Positions 39,001 through 47,955 of a stretch of DNA of 64,000 bases are shown here, in pieces. A model generated the notes under the pieces. That model saw nothing but the letters and a program-made list of their open reading frames with translations, did not search any database and was not told where the DNA came from. This stretch comes from CAZKRU01 sp964555235. Lineage in GTDB: Bacteria; Verrucomicrobiota; Verrucomicrobiia; Methylacidiphilales; CAMAQI01. The stretch's first letter is position 1. Each line of letters starts with the position of its first letter. The translations under genes were made by a program, and so were the position numbers. The DNA lies in assembly GCA_964555235.1 (NCBI GenBank), contig CAZKRU010000001.1:58089-122088 (forward strand), written 5' to 3'.

Positions 39001-40671
39001 ATGCAGGCATTATTGGAAAAATCGATGCAGTCCTTCGTCGAAGGCAGCATTGTTAAAGGTCGAGTGATTCAAAAACGGTCACGCGAAGTGATGATTGATA
39101 TTGGTTATAAATCCGAAGGCGTCATTGATTTGAACGAATTCGAAGACGCTACGGCCCTTCAGGTCGGCGACGAAGTCGAAGTACTTCTCGAGAGCCTTGA
39201 AGATGATGATGGGATCGTCGTTCTCTCGCGCGAAAAGGCGACTCTTAAGCAGAACTGGGAAAAGATTGTTAAGACTTTCAAAGATGGCGGAACCATCGTG
39301 GGGAAAGTCAAGCAGATCGTCAAAGGCGGCCTCATGCTGCACGTTGGCGTGGAAGCATTCCTCCCCTCCTCGCAGATCGACATCATTCCTCCCCGGAATC
39401 TCAAGGATTTCGAAGGAAAGTCACTCGAGTGCAAAATTGTTAAACTGAACGAAGAGCGTAAGAACGTCGTTCTCTCCCGTCGCGAAATCGTTGAAGCGAT
39501 CCGTGCGGAAAAGCGCGCGAAGTTGCTCTCCGATCTCAAGAAGGGCGACACGGTCAAGGGCGTGGTCAAGAATATCACCGACTTCGGAGCATTCATCGAC
39601 CTCGACGGTCTCGACGGTCTTCTTCACATCACCGATATGAGCTGGAGCCGGATCAATCATCCGTCCGAAATGCTCAAGGTCGGTCAGGAAATCGAAGTGC
39701 TCGTCACCGAAATCGATCGTGAAAAGGAACGTGTCTCCTTCGGCCTCAAGCAGAAGAGCGACAATCCTTGGGAAAAGATCGCGGAACGTTATCCGGCGGG
39801 AACCAAGGTCAAAGGCAAAGTCACGAATCTCGTGGCTTACGGCGCTTTCATCGAACTCGAAGCAGGAATCGAAGGACTCGTGCATGTCTCGGAACTCTCC
39901 TGGACGAAGCGCGTTGCCAAACCCTCCGATGTTCTTCAGCTCGGTCAGGAAGTCGAAGCGCAAGTCATCGACGTCAGCAAGGAAGATCAAAAGGTCTCCC
40001 TCTCCGTCCGCGCGCTCGAATCCAATCCGTGGGAAGAAGTCTCCCTCAAGTTCCCTGTGGGAACGCTCGTCAAGGGGAAGGTCCGCAACCTCACCGCTTA
40101 CGGCGCGTTTGTGGAACTCGAAGAAGGAATCGACGGTATGATTCACGTTTCCGACCTCTCCTGGACCCGGAAGATCAATCATCCTTCGGAACTCCTCAAG
40201 AAGGGGCAAGATCTCGAAGCCAAAGTGCTCGAAATCGACAAAGCCAACCAACGGATCTCGCTCGGCATCAAACAACTCGCTGAAGATCCTTGGAAGTCCA
40301 TTGAAGACCATTACAAAATCGGCGACGTCGTCTCCGGTAAGGTCAGCAAGGTTGCCAGCTTTGGTGCCTTCATCCAGCTCGCCGACGAAATCGACGGATT
40401 GGTCCACATCTCGCAGATCAGCAGTGATCGCGTTGAGAAGGTCAAGGACGTGCTCAAGGTCGGCCAGGATGTCACCGCCCGCATCATCAAGATTGATAAG
40501 CCCGAACGGCGTATCGGTCTCTCGATCAAAGCGGTCGATTACACCCCCGATCAACTCGAACGCGAAAAAGAGAAGTTCGATTCCATTCGCCCCGGCGAAG
40601 ATCTCTCTTCTCTCGAAGCCGCCTTCGACAAGGCCGAGGAAGATTATCGTCCCGGCGAAAAGAAGAAATAA
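39001..40671 (+). CDS. rpsA: 30S ribosomal protein S1
   Basis: About 556 residues from the ATG at 39001 (AAAAGGAAATTC upstream); an ATG at 38932 would lie inside the leader terminator and is rejected. Six S1 OB-fold domains are seen in order, beginning FVEGSIVKGRVIQKRSREV; the repeats share the pattern G..VKGKV.NL..YGAFIELE.GIEGLVHVSELSW. Length equals Escherichia coli S1 (557). S1 binds the 5' ends of mRNA on the small subunit. The C-terminus is charged (RPGEKKK). Followed by a strong terminator. Confidence 0.96.
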   Translation: MQALLEKSMQSFVEGSIVKGRVIQKRSREVMIDIGYKSEGVIDLNEFEDATALQVGDEVEVLLESLEDDDGIVVLSREKATLKQNWEKIVKTFKDGGTIVGKVKQIVKGGLMLHVGVEAFLPSSQIDIIPPRNLKDFEGKSLECKIVKLNEERKNVVLSRREIVEAIRAEKRAKLLSDLKKGDTVKGVVKNITDFGAFIDLDGLDGLLHITDMSWSRINHPSEMLKVGQEIEVLVTEIDREKERVSFGLKQKSDNPWEKIAERYPAGTKVKGKVTNLVAYGAFIELEAGIEGLVHVSELSWTKRVAKPSDVLQLGQEVEAQVIDVSKEDQKVSLSVRALESNPWEEVSLKFPVGTLVKGKVRNLTAYGAFVELEEGIDGMIHVSDLSWTRKINHPSELLKKGQDLEAKVLEIDKANQRISLGIKQLAEDPWKSIEDHYKIGDVVSGKVSKVASFGAFIQLADEIDGLVHISQISSDRVEKVKDVLKVGQDVTARIIKIDKPERRIGLSIKAVDYTPDQLEREKEKFDSIRPGEDLSSLEAAFDKAEEDYRPGEKKK

Positions 40672-40689
40672 TCCTTCTTTCGTAGTTTC

Positions 40690-40726
40690 AAAACGGGCAT
40701 GGCCTTCGGGTCATGCCCGTTTTTTG
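40690..40726 (+). terminator. Rho-independent terminator of rpsA
   Basis: AAAACGGGCATG pairs with CATGCCCGTTTT around the loop GCCTTCGGGT; the 3' arm continues into a T-run. It lies 20 bases after the rpsA stop. Confidence 0.92.
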
Positions 40727-40812
40727 TGTAGAGCTTTGTCCGCTCTCCCTATGGTAATTTTTGGAGAGAACAGGTCTGCGAGAGGGAATCCTCTTCAATT
40801 TTCTGGCATTCG

Positions 40813-41628
40813 TTAGAGGTGGGCCGTTCCCTCAAAAACAATCACCGCAGGCCCCTGAAGCGTCACCTTTTTCCACTGGCCCGCCTCACCGGAAAAACCG
40901 ACCCTGAGAATATCTCCACTCTGAACCTGAACTTGCGTTGGAACCGCAATCCCCTGAGCAAGATTTGCCAGAAGTGCCGAAGCGACGACTCCAGTCCCAC
41001 ACGCCAGAGTCTCTCCTTCCACTCCACGCTCATAGGTTCTGACGCGAATCCGATCCTTCCCGAGAATTTGAACAAAATTTACGTTTGTTCCCTTCGGAGC
41101 AAAGGCGGCATGATACCGAATCTCGCGTCCCCATTCCAGAACGGGAACCTGCTCGGCATCCGGAACAAAGACAACCGCGTGCGGAACTCCAGTATTCAAA
41201 GAATGAATCGTTTGCTCTCCCGAAGTGAGAGGCACCTTCTGATTCAACTTCTGATCTCGGGGAGGCGTCAACTCAATCGAAACCTCATCCCCATCGTAGA
41301 TCGCCTGAATCAATCCGGCCGGGGTTCGAAACGAGACTCCCTTCGTCCCTGAGGGAAGAAACCGATGGACGTAGCGCGCAAAACATCGCGCCCCATTCCC
41401 ACACATCTCCGCCTCGCCTCCATCTGCATTGTAGTAACGCATCCGGAAATCCGCCCCTTGATCGTCCGACTCAACTGCCAACAAGCCGTCGGCACCAATC
41501 CCAAACTGGCGATGACACAATTGCGCGATCTGTTCCTTCGAAAAGGAAAGCTTTCGGTCGCGATTGTCTACCACGACGAAATCATTCCCCGCGCCATTCA
41601 TCTTGTGAAAAGAAAGTGTTTGAGACAT
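40813..41628 (-). CDS. dapF: Diaminopimelate epimerase
   Basis: A 271-residue PLP-independent racemase converting LL- to meso-diaminopimelate for peptidoglycan and lysine. The N-terminal block FHKMNGAGNDFVVVDNRD is diagnostic; the two catalytic Cys are in EMCGNGARCFARY and GETLACGTGVVAS. Two alpha/beta barrel halves are complete. dapB is 4.8 kb away on the same strand but separated by thiC and other genes. Confidence 0.95.
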   Translation of the reverse strand: MSQTLSFHKMNGAGNDFVVVDNRDRKLSFSKEQIAQLCHRQFGIGADGLLAVESDDQGADFRMRYYNADGGEAEMCGNGARCFARYVHRFLPSGTKGVSFRTPAGLIQAIYDGDEVSIELTPPRDQKLNQKVPLTSGEQTIHSLNTGVPHAVVFVPDAEQVPVLEWGREIRYHAAFAPKGTNVNFVQILGKDRIRVRTYERGVEGETLACGTGVVASALLANLAQGIAVPTQVQVQSGDILRVGFSGEAGQWKKVTLQGPAVIVFEGTAHL

Positions 41629-41774
41629 AGCAAAAACTTAATAAGAAATTACAAAGCGGTCAATCGACGAATCAATCCCCCCCTCACACATCGCTCCTTT
41701 AGATCCCAAGAAGCGTTCGAATCGCACATTCACGGCTCGGGGCCATGTCGAGGACCCGAATCAGAAAATTCCAA

Positions 41775-42824
41775 TTAATGGGAGCGAGCCTTCCCTTCTG
41801 ACAAGGCACGCCAATCCTCGGGATCGGGCATCGATGTTTCTTGGCCCGTAAGCACTTTCAACATGGCCTCGCAGCGGTGACGATACGTATGTGCGCGAAG
41901 AACGCATTCCATCCCTTGCCGCGCAATGGCTTCACGTTCCTTTTCGTGATCCAAATAATAGGCAATCTTAGCCAAGAGATCGTCAGCGTTCTCATAGGTC
42001 ACCAGCTCCTGACCAGAATAAAACATTTCAGGTTGTGCGCTACCAGGACAGGGATCCGTGATGAGCAGAGACCCACTGGCTAGGGCTTCAAAGACGCGCA
42101 TATTGAGATCGCCTTTAACGCTTTTGTTAAAAATGATTTTAGATTGAGAAAAAACCGATGCCATTTCAGTCAAAAAACAGCGTTGGGCGTGGATGGAGTA
42201 TTTCTCTTCGATCCTGCTGAAATACTGCAATCGTTCGTAGCCAAAATCTGCGGGAGTTTTTACAAGCTCCCGGGCGGGGAGCGTACCGACAAAAGAGATG
42301 GAGTGGATCTTTTCAGATCCTTTCCTGCCGTGGATTTCCGGGTCGCAAGCCACCGGCACCCAATAGGTACGTTGCGAGCCATCCTTCATGAATTCAGATC
42401 GATATTGGATATGACAGATAAAGACGTAGTCGAATTGCTTGGCCCAAGGCAAATGCCAGGAAAGACTCAGATGAGAATCAATCAGATAGCAGGCTTTCGG
42501 GCAACGCAGCGCATCCAAGTTTTGTGGGAAAAAACCATCACTGGACTCTATCCAGATAAAGAAATCCGGATGGTGCTCCTTGGGAATCTGTCGCAAGACT
42601 TCTTTCATATCCGGCTGATAAGGAGCGACGATATTGTGATCCGTAACCGGAACCTTCAAATTGGTCAAATCCCATAATTCAATGTGATCCCGATCAATGG
42701 AGGGACCAAAGGTGATCACGTCGGCGATCTGCCGAAACGCCCGCTCGAAATAAGCTGCGGTGGTGATGGGAGACGAGACGTAAGCAAGCCAGATTTTCGG
42801 TCGAGGTAATGAAGAGGAAACCAT
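41775..42824 (-). CDS. CgeB-like glycosyltransferase
   Basis: A 349-residue GT-B-fold protein. The N-terminal half (KIWLAYVSSPITTAAYFERA, then PDFFIWIESSDGFFPQNLDA, then KACYLIDSHLSLSWHLPWAK) and the C-terminal nucleotide-sugar domain (GDLNMRVFEALASGSLLITD, NADDLLAKIAYYLDHEKER, ARQGMECVLRAHTYRHRCEA) match the CgeB/Glyco_trans_1_2 group. Glu in FEALASG is the usual nucleotide-sugar-binding Glu. Donor and acceptor are unknown; it stands alone between dapF and thiC. Confidence 0.8.
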   Translation of the reverse strand: MVSSSLPRPKIWLAYVSSPITTAAYFERAFRQIADVITFGPSIDRDHIELWDLTNLKVPVTDHNIVAPYQPDMKEVLRQIPKEHHPDFFIWIESSDGFFPQNLDALRCPKACYLIDSHLSLSWHLPWAKQFDYVFICHIQYRSEFMKDGSQRTYWVPVACDPEIHGRKGSEKIHSISFVGTLPARELVKTPADFGYERLQYFSRIEEKYSIHAQRCFLTEMASVFSQSKIIFNKSVKGDLNMRVFEALASGSLLITDPCPGSAQPEMFYSGQELVTYENADDLLAKIAYYLDHEKEREAIARQGMECVLRAHTYRHRCEAMLKVLTGQETSMPDPEDWRALSEGKARSH

Positions 42825-42890
42825 CGATCTTCTCTAGATGAAATGATGTTCAGGAGTGCTGGTCTTTATTGTATGACCAGAAGCATCAAA

Positions 42891-44855
42891 CTACGATCTG
42901 ACGTAAACTTCCGCCCCTTTTTCCACAAATTCCTTCGACTTCGCTTCCATTCCTTTTTTGAGCGCTTCTTCCTCGGCAATTCCTTGCTCGGCGGCGTATT
43001 TTCGAACGTCCTCGGTGATTTTCATTGAGCAAAAGCTCGGTCCACACATGGAACAGAAGTGAGCACTCTTCGCGCCTTCTTGCGGAAGGGTTTCATCATG
43101 AAACTCGCGAGCGGTCACCGGATCGAGACTGAGATTAAACTGATCTTCCCATCGGAATTCAAATCGCGATTTACTTAAGGCGTTGTCGCGATACTGCGAT
43201 CCCGGATGTCCCTTCGCCAAATCTGCCGCATGAGCCGCGATTTTGTAGGCGATGACTCCGTCTTTGACATCCTTTTTGTTCGGCAATCCAAGATGCTCTT
43301 TCGGTGTGACGTAACAAAGCATCGCACAGCCGTACCATCCAATCATCGCCGCACCAATTCCACTCGTAAGGTGATCGTAGCCAGGAGCAATATCCGTCGT
43401 TAAAGGCCCAAGCGTGTAGAACGGCGCTTCATGACACCATTCCAACTGCTTCGCCATGTTCTCTTCGATCATGTGCATCGGAACATGCCCCGGACCCTCG
43501 TTCATGACCTGAACCCCCTTGGCCCATGCGCGTTTCGTCAAGTCGCCCTGCACTTTCAACTCTCCGAATTGAGCTTCATCATTCGCATCCGCAATTGAGC
43601 CAGGACGCAATCCATCTCCAATACTAAAACTGACATCATACGCCGCCATGATATCGCAAATATCATCCCAATGCGTGTAGAGGAAATTTTCCTGATGATG
43701 CGCCAAACACCACTTCGCCATGATGCTGCCTCCTCGAGAAACAATCCCTGTCATCCGTCGTGCGGTGATCGGAATAAAGCGCAGCAGCACTCCGGCATGA
43801 ATGGTAAAATAATCGACTCCTTGTTCCGCCTGCTCAATCAATGTGTCGCGAAAAATCTCCCAGGTCAGTTCTTCGGCACGGCCTCCGACTTTCTCCAGCG
43901 CCTGATAAATCGGCACCGTGCCAATCGGCACCGCCGAATTCCGCAAAATCCACTCGCGGGTTGCATGAATGTTCTTTCCCGTCGAAAGATCCATCACCGT
44001 ATCCGCTCCCCACTTCGTCGCCCAGCGCATCTTCTCCACTTCTTCTTCAATCGAAGAAGCCACCGCGCTATTTCCGATGTTGGCATTGATTTTTACGAGG
44101 AAATTTCGTCCAATAATCATCGGCTCGGCTTCCGGGTGATTGATATTCACCGGAATAATCGCACGTCCTGCTGCCACTTCGTCTCGCACAAACTCGGGGG
44201 TAATGATTTTCGGAATACGTTGAGGGAAGCGAGCAAAAATCCCCGGCTGAAATCCATCCCGACGCTCTTGCGAGCCGTCATGTTGCTGAGTCAGAGAAGT
44301 CCGGACTGTCTGCTCCCCAAATTGCCCTTTGAAACGGTCCAATCCCTGATTTTCACGAATCGCAATAAATTCCATCTCCGGAGTCACAATTCCCTGACGC
44401 GCATACCAAAGCTGTGTCACCGGATGCCCCGCACTTCCTCGAAGCGGACGGCGGCGTTGCCCCTTTAACCCGGGGAATTCTACCAACCGATTACGCTCTG
44501 CCTTGCTCGCGTACTCTTCATGCTGACGGGAAAGATAACCGTTGTCCTGAGGTTTCACCTCGCGACCTTCGTACTCGGTCACATCCCCACGTCCCACAAT
44601 CCAATCGCGACGCAACGCAGGAAGCCCTTCTTCAACCGATCCTTGGAAGGTAGAATCTCCCCAAGGCCCGGAGCAATCGTAAACCCGCACCGGCTCATTC
44701 GGCACGGTTTGATTGTCAAACGTTTGTGATGGAGCCAATTCAATCTCACGCATTGGAACTCGAACTCCGGGAAGACTTCCTTCAACATAAACCCGTCGAC
44801 TCTTGGGAAGTTGCTCACTGCTATGCGGTTCAATCAATTCTTTCGTCGCGATCAT
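42891..44855 (-). CDS. thiC: Phosphomethylpyrimidine synthase ThiC
   Basis: Radical-SAM enzyme rearranging aminoimidazole ribotide to hydroxymethylpyrimidine phosphate in thiamine synthesis. I start at ATG 44855, preceded by GGAGAG; a frame to 44915 would run into the riboswitch. About 654 residues, including the N-terminal domain of the long form (VRVYDCSGPWGDSTFQGSVE). Signatures: PVNINHPEAEPMIIGRNFLV in pieces, MNEGPGHVPMHMIEENM, and HFCSMCGPSFCSMK, whose CX2CX4C motif binds the 4Fe-4S cluster. A TPP riboswitch lies directly upstream. Confidence 0.96.
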   Translation of the reverse strand: MIATKELIEPHSSEQLPKSRRVYVEGSLPGVRVPMREIELAPSQTFDNQTVPNEPVRVYDCSGPWGDSTFQGSVEEGLPALRRDWIVGRGDVTEYEGREVKPQDNGYLSRQHEEYASKAERNRLVEFPGLKGQRRRPLRGSAGHPVTQLWYARQGIVTPEMEFIAIRENQGLDRFKGQFGEQTVRTSLTQQHDGSQERRDGFQPGIFARFPQRIPKIITPEFVRDEVAAGRAIIPVNINHPEAEPMIIGRNFLVKINANIGNSAVASSIEEEVEKMRWATKWGADTVMDLSTGKNIHATREWILRNSAVPIGTVPIYQALEKVGGRAEELTWEIFRDTLIEQAEQGVDYFTIHAGVLLRFIPITARRMTGIVSRGGSIMAKWCLAHHQENFLYTHWDDICDIMAAYDVSFSIGDGLRPGSIADANDEAQFGELKVQGDLTKRAWAKGVQVMNEGPGHVPMHMIEENMAKQLEWCHEAPFYTLGPLTTDIAPGYDHLTSGIGAAMIGWYGCAMLCYVTPKEHLGLPNKKDVKDGVIAYKIAAHAADLAKGHPGSQYRDNALSKSRFEFRWEDQFNLSLDPVTAREFHDETLPQEGAKSAHFCSMCGPSFCSMKITEDVRKYAAEQGIAEEEALKKGMEAKSKEFVEKGAEVYVRS

Positions 44856-44910
44856 AGTCGTTCTCTCCAAGACCAGGAATGAAAACGGGAAAGAAGACCG
44901 CAAGTCGTGC

Positions 44911-45000
44911 GTCAACTCCCTCCGCCGGCATAACCCGGATCAGGTTCATCGGGTCGTGGCCCTTGGCCACCTCTCAGCCCCACGAGGGGCTCCCCAACGC
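44911..45000 (-). promoter_or_regulatory. TPP riboswitch (THI element) controlling thiC
   Basis: On the minus strand the conserved core reads GGGGCTGAGAGG in the first arm and GAACCTGATCCGGGTTATGC, CCGGCGGAGGGAG in the second, with the CTGAGA and CCTGAT T-loop elements that clasp the pyrimidine and pyrophosphate. It is 55 bases before the thiC start. Repression by thiamine pyrophosphate is established for the class. Confidence 0.95.
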
Positions 45001-45076
45001 AAAACCTAGCGAAAAGCTCCTGTGATGCAAGTGGGAATCCGAAATTTGGTAGGGCGCTCTACTAAGAATGCAAGTC

Positions 45077-45149
45077 TCACACGGAGGTCTCGGAGGACAC
45101 GGAGTATTCATTTTGATCAATCTCCGTGCACTCCGAGACCTCCGTGTGA
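45077..45149. repeat. Word-repeat palindrome, CGGAGG family
   Basis: A perfect 19-bp inverted repeat: TCACACGGAGGTCTCGGAG with CTCCGAGACCTCCGTGTGA, and an inner ACACGGAG/CTCCGTG pair. Lies between the riboswitch and the end of the folK-panB gene, 19 bases after that stop on the minus strand, so it may end that transcript. Confidence 0.85.
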
Positions 45150-45168
45150 ACCAAAAACTCTGAGAGAC

Positions 45169-46380
45169 TTACTCTCCCAAAAACAACTTTGCCGCCTTCT
45201 GAATCTCCCCCGCCACATCACCCGCTGGCGTCACAAACGAGGGCCGAAACCAGGGTGAATATCCAACGACGTCGTGAAAAACCAACACTTGTCCATCACA
45301 GCCCGAACCCGAGCCAATCCCAATGGTCGGAATTTCGAGAGCTGCGGTCATTTCAGCCGCAACCTCCGCCACCACTAATTCTAAAACAATCGCAAAGACT
45401 CCCGCTTTTTCCAAACGGCCCGCTTCTTTCAACAAACGCTCTCGATCTTCCGGTCTCTTCCCCTTGCGACGATATCCCCCCTCTTCGCGAACCCGCTGCG
45501 GCAACATTCCAAGATGTCCCATGACCGGAATCTCTTCTCGAACAAGGGCTTCAATCACCGCCGTATCGTCCCCCTCCAACTTCACCGCTTCCGCTCCCGC
45601 TTGAATCAGAAGTCTTGCACTTTGAATCGCCTGCTCTGGAGTGGAATAAGTTCCTTTCGGAAAATCCGCAACGACGAGTGCCTTCGGTTTTGCCGCAGCC
45701 ACCGCGCGAACATGATAAATCATTTCTTCCAATGTGACTGTCGTGGTGTCCGCTCGTCCAAGCACCACCATCCCCAACGAATCTCCGACGAGTAGAATCG
45801 GAACCCCGACCTCGTCCAAAAGCCGAGCCGTCGGATAATCATAGGCCGTCAACATCCGAAGGGAGCCCCCCTTCATCTTTCGAACCGCTGTGATTTTCGT
45901 TAAAGTTTCTTGAGTCATCAAAGCCACCCACCCTTCCTTTACCGTTTGGGAGCATCCCGGCAAGCGGAGATCAGGACGAATCTCCATCAACGGCCCCAGC
46001 ACAAACCGGCGCACCATGATTCGAGGATGGGGAATGATTAAATTCGGATTCTGAATTTGCTCCTCACCGAAATACAAAAGATCGAGATCCAACGGACGCG
46101 GCGCATTCACCGGTCGCAGTTCGGGGCGTCCACATTCCCTCTCAAACTCCTGACAGCGCTTCAGTAATTCAAATGCTGTTCCTTCCCACTGAATCTCCGC
46201 AACCGCATTCAAAAATCGCGGTGATCCGGGAGGACAGTCGACCGGTTCCGTCTCCCAAACGGAAGACTTCAAAATCGAATGGTCTGTAGAAATTTCCTGA
46301 AGAAACTGAAAACCAGCCGCAACTCGATTTTCTCGTTCGCCTAGATTCGATCCTAAAGCAATTCCGACTCGAGTCATCAT
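45169..46380 (-). CDS. FolK-PanB fusion: HPPK domain joined to ketopantoate hydroxymethyltransferase
   Basis: One uninterrupted 403-residue frame. Residues 1-150 are 6-hydroxymethyl-dihydropterin pyrophosphokinase: GIALGSNLGERENRVAAGFQ, FLNAVAEI, and APRPLDLDLLYFGEE with the Asp pair for Mg; this step makes the folate precursor. Residues 155-403 are PanB: LTAYDYPTARLLDEVGVPIL, VGDSLGMVVLGRADTTTVTL, AVKLEGDD and MGHLGMLPQ, which adds a hydroxymethyl group from methylene-tetrahydrofolate to ketoisovalerate for pantothenate. A Met at the junction (155, ATG at 45918) with GGAAGG ~13 bases upstream could also allow separate PanB translation. Fusion of a folate-making and a folate-using enzyme is unusual in my experience. 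Confidence 0.92.
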   Translation of the reverse strand: MMTRVGIALGSNLGERENRVAAGFQFLQEISTDHSILKSSVWETEPVDCPPGSPRFLNAVAEIQWEGTAFELLKRCQEFERECGRPELRPVNAPRPLDLDLLYFGEEQIQNPNLIIPHPRIMVRRFVLGPLMEIRPDLRLPGCSQTVKEGWVALMTQETLTKITAVRKMKGGSLRMLTAYDYPTARLLDEVGVPILLVGDSLGMVVLGRADTTTVTLEEMIYHVRAVAAAKPKALVVADFPKGTYSTPEQAIQSARLLIQAGAEAVKLEGDDTAVIEALVREEIPVMGHLGMLPQRVREEGGYRRKGKRPEDRERLLKEAGRLEKAGVFAIVLELVVAEVAAEMTAALEIPTIGIGSGSGCDGQVLVFHDVVGYSPWFRPSFVTPAGDVAGEIQKAAKLFLGE

Positions 46381-46392
46381 GCAGGTCCCATC

Positions 46393-46450
46393 TTGGTAGG
46401 GCGACCTCGATGAGGGCGCCGCGGCGGGATCATCGATCCCGCCCTACCAA
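46393..46450. repeat. GGTAGGG-type intergenic palindrome
   Basis: TTGGTAGGGCG and CGCCCTACCAA form 11-bp perfect arms; inner segments ATCGATGA/ATCATCGAT-like add further pairing. Found between folK-panB and dapB. Confidence 0.8.
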
Positions 46451-46473
46451 ATACCAGAAACTCCACCGCTTCA

Positions 46474-47211
46474 TCATCTTAATCCTAAAACATCCTGCAT
46501 CGAATAAAGTCCGGGCTTCTGGGAAATCGCCCATTGTGCCGCACGAAGCGCCCCCGAAGCGAAGGTCTCCCGACTCGAAGCGCGATGCGTTAACTCAATC
46601 CGCTCTCCAATTCCCGCAAAATGAACCGTATGATCGCCCACGACGTCGCCACCCCGCAGCGCATGAACCCCGATTTCATCCCGCGTCCGCGCTCCAACAT
46701 TTCCCTCACGGCCATGGCGGGCTAATTTCTCAAGATTCGATTTCTTCACCTCGGCCAAAATTTCCGCCAACCGCTTTCCGGTTCCACTCGGTGAATCGAT
46801 TTTTAAACGGTGATGCATCTCCACCACTTCCTGATCATAATCCGCGCCAAGAATCTCCGCCGCCTTGCGCGTCAGATAAAAAAGGAGGTTCACACCAACG
46901 GAAAAATTAGGTGCCAGCACGATCGGAATCTTCTTCGCACTTTTTTTAATCATCTTCAATGCCATCGGTGTGTGTCCCGTCGTTCCAATCACCAGCGGCT
47001 TGCTCAGTTGACTCGCATGTGCCGCCAGGACACTCGTGACCGAATAATGACTGAATTCGATAATCGCGTCGCACGCTTTGATTTGAGAAAGAAATTCATC
47101 ACCCTTATCAACTTCACCACTGACTTTAAATTCAGGATTTTCGCGAGCCAGCGCCAGAATCGTCTGACCCATGCGCCCTTTGGAACCGACCATTAAAATC
47201 TTCGTAGGCAT
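46474..47211 (-). CDS. dapB: 4-hydroxy-tetrahydrodipicolinate reductase
   Basis: A 245-residue NAD(P)H-dependent enzyme of the diaminopimelate pathway. The Rossmann loop KILMVGSKGRMGQTILALA is slightly shifted from the usual GxxGxMG; PLVIGTTGH is the second cofactor strand; VEMHHRLKIDSPSGTGK carries the catalytic His pair and the substrate loop; and VHALRGGDVVGDHTVHF is the C-terminal signature. Typical length. With dapF it marks meso-diaminopimelate peptidoglycan. Confidence 0.95.
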   Translation of the reverse strand: MPTKILMVGSKGRMGQTILALARENPEFKVSGEVDKGDEFLSQIKACDAIIEFSHYSVTSVLAAHASQLSKPLVIGTTGHTPMALKMIKKSAKKIPIVLAPNFSVGVNLLFYLTRKAAEILGADYDQEVVEMHHRLKIDSPSGTGKRLAEILAEVKKSNLEKLARHGREGNVGARTRDEIGVHALRGGDVVGDHTVHFAGIGERIELTHRASSRETFASGALRAAQWAISQKPGLYSMQDVLGLR

Positions 47212-47269
47212 GGGATGAACCTATCCGCTTTTTTTCCGAAATGCAATCATGCCTCTAACTGCCCTAAAC

Positions 47270-47301
47270 TGGTAGGGACCGATCTCCGAGCGGTCCGGAC
47301 A
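47270..47301. repeat. GGTAGGG-type intergenic element, short copy
   Basis: TGGTAGGGACCG followed by ATCTCCGAG and CGGTCC: a shortened relative of the palindromes at 46393 and 61411, between dapB and a small membrane-protein gene. Confidence 0.55.
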
Positions 47302-47325
47302 CATGTTACAGAAATAGACAATCCC

Positions 47326-47829
47326 CTATGGCGCAGCAACAGTGCGCCAAGGAGAACCACTCCCATCATCATCCAGTACTTTGGACTTAATAAAATCATC
47401 CTGACTCTGAAATTCTTGTTTGTCCCCAGAAATTAACTGAATCCCCCCACAGACATGAGCTGTATTTACGTAAAATTTACCTAAGTGGTCCCGCGCAAGA
47501 ATCACATCTCCTGGCCCATTAAACACAACGGAATCAGATCCACGCTTCTCTAGGTCATTATGAGCAGAATGCATTACGAAAAAAAACCATCCTTCTGAAG
47601 CATTGTTCGACGACTTAAATCTAATGAGTTGCGAGTCATCAACGTAGTAAGAACCCCCATCGAGATCTGAATATTTTGCAATTGTTGTTCTTAACGATGG
47701 CTTGAAATCCTTTAACTGCCTGATTCCGTCCTGAATCCACTCCTCTCGATTCTTTCCCTTAATCGAGTAAACGGTCTTACTTAAAAACTGGGAGCCAGCT
47801 AAAATCAAAACGAAAGAGACCAATACCAT
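47326..47829 (-). CDS. Membrane-anchored hypothetical protein
   Basis: A 167-residue protein with an N-terminal hydrophobic helix (MVLVSFVLILAGSQFLSKTV), then a mixed domain without known motif (IQDGIRQLKDFKPSLRTTIA, SYYVDDSQLIRFKSSNNASE, GWFFFVMHSAHNDLEKRGSD, DVILARDHLGKFYVNTAHVC). The frame continues upstream in-frame with more hydrophobic-to-basic codons, so the true start may be further 5'. Codon use looks more AT-rich than neighbours. It resembles uncharacterised planctomycete/verrucomicrobial proteins with a periplasmic domain; no function assigned. Confidence 0.5.
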   Translation of the reverse strand: MVLVSFVLILAGSQFLSKTVYSIKGKNREEWIQDGIRQLKDFKPSLRTTIAKYSDLDGGSYYVDDSQLIRFKSSNNASEGWFFFVMHSAHNDLEKRGSDSVVFNGPGDVILARDHLGKFYVNTAHVCGGIQLISGDKQEFQSQDDFIKSKVLDDDGSGSPWRTVAAP

Positions 47830-47908
47830 TGGGATTAAGTATCTTTTAAAATTGACCTTTGACTTGGTAGCTACAACGCAATTCCTTTCTTCCTATTAAA
47901 AGAAAAAT

Positions 47909-47932
47909 CCGGACACCTCGGAGGGGTGTCCC
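47909..47932 (-). terminator. Terminator hairpin after the ATP synthase operon
   Basis: On the minus strand GGACACC pairs with GGTGTCC around CCTCCGA, followed by GGATTTTTCTTTT. It lies about 25 bases after the atpC stop and fits a rho-independent terminator; in sequence it also resembles the GGTAGGG repeat family. Confidence 0.7.
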
Positions 47933-47955
47933 TGCCTAAATCCGCAACCCGAATC

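Noticed and set aside
39421..40554. Long minus-strand reading frame opposite rpsA (377 codons)
   Set aside because: It is the mirror of the S1 repeats, has no ribosome-binding site or recognisable domain, and the plus-strand frame is clearly rpsA.
43671..44468. Plus-strand reading frame of 265 codons opposite thiC
   Set aside because: Arg/His/Ser-rich composition typical of an antisense frame; thiC covers it fully.
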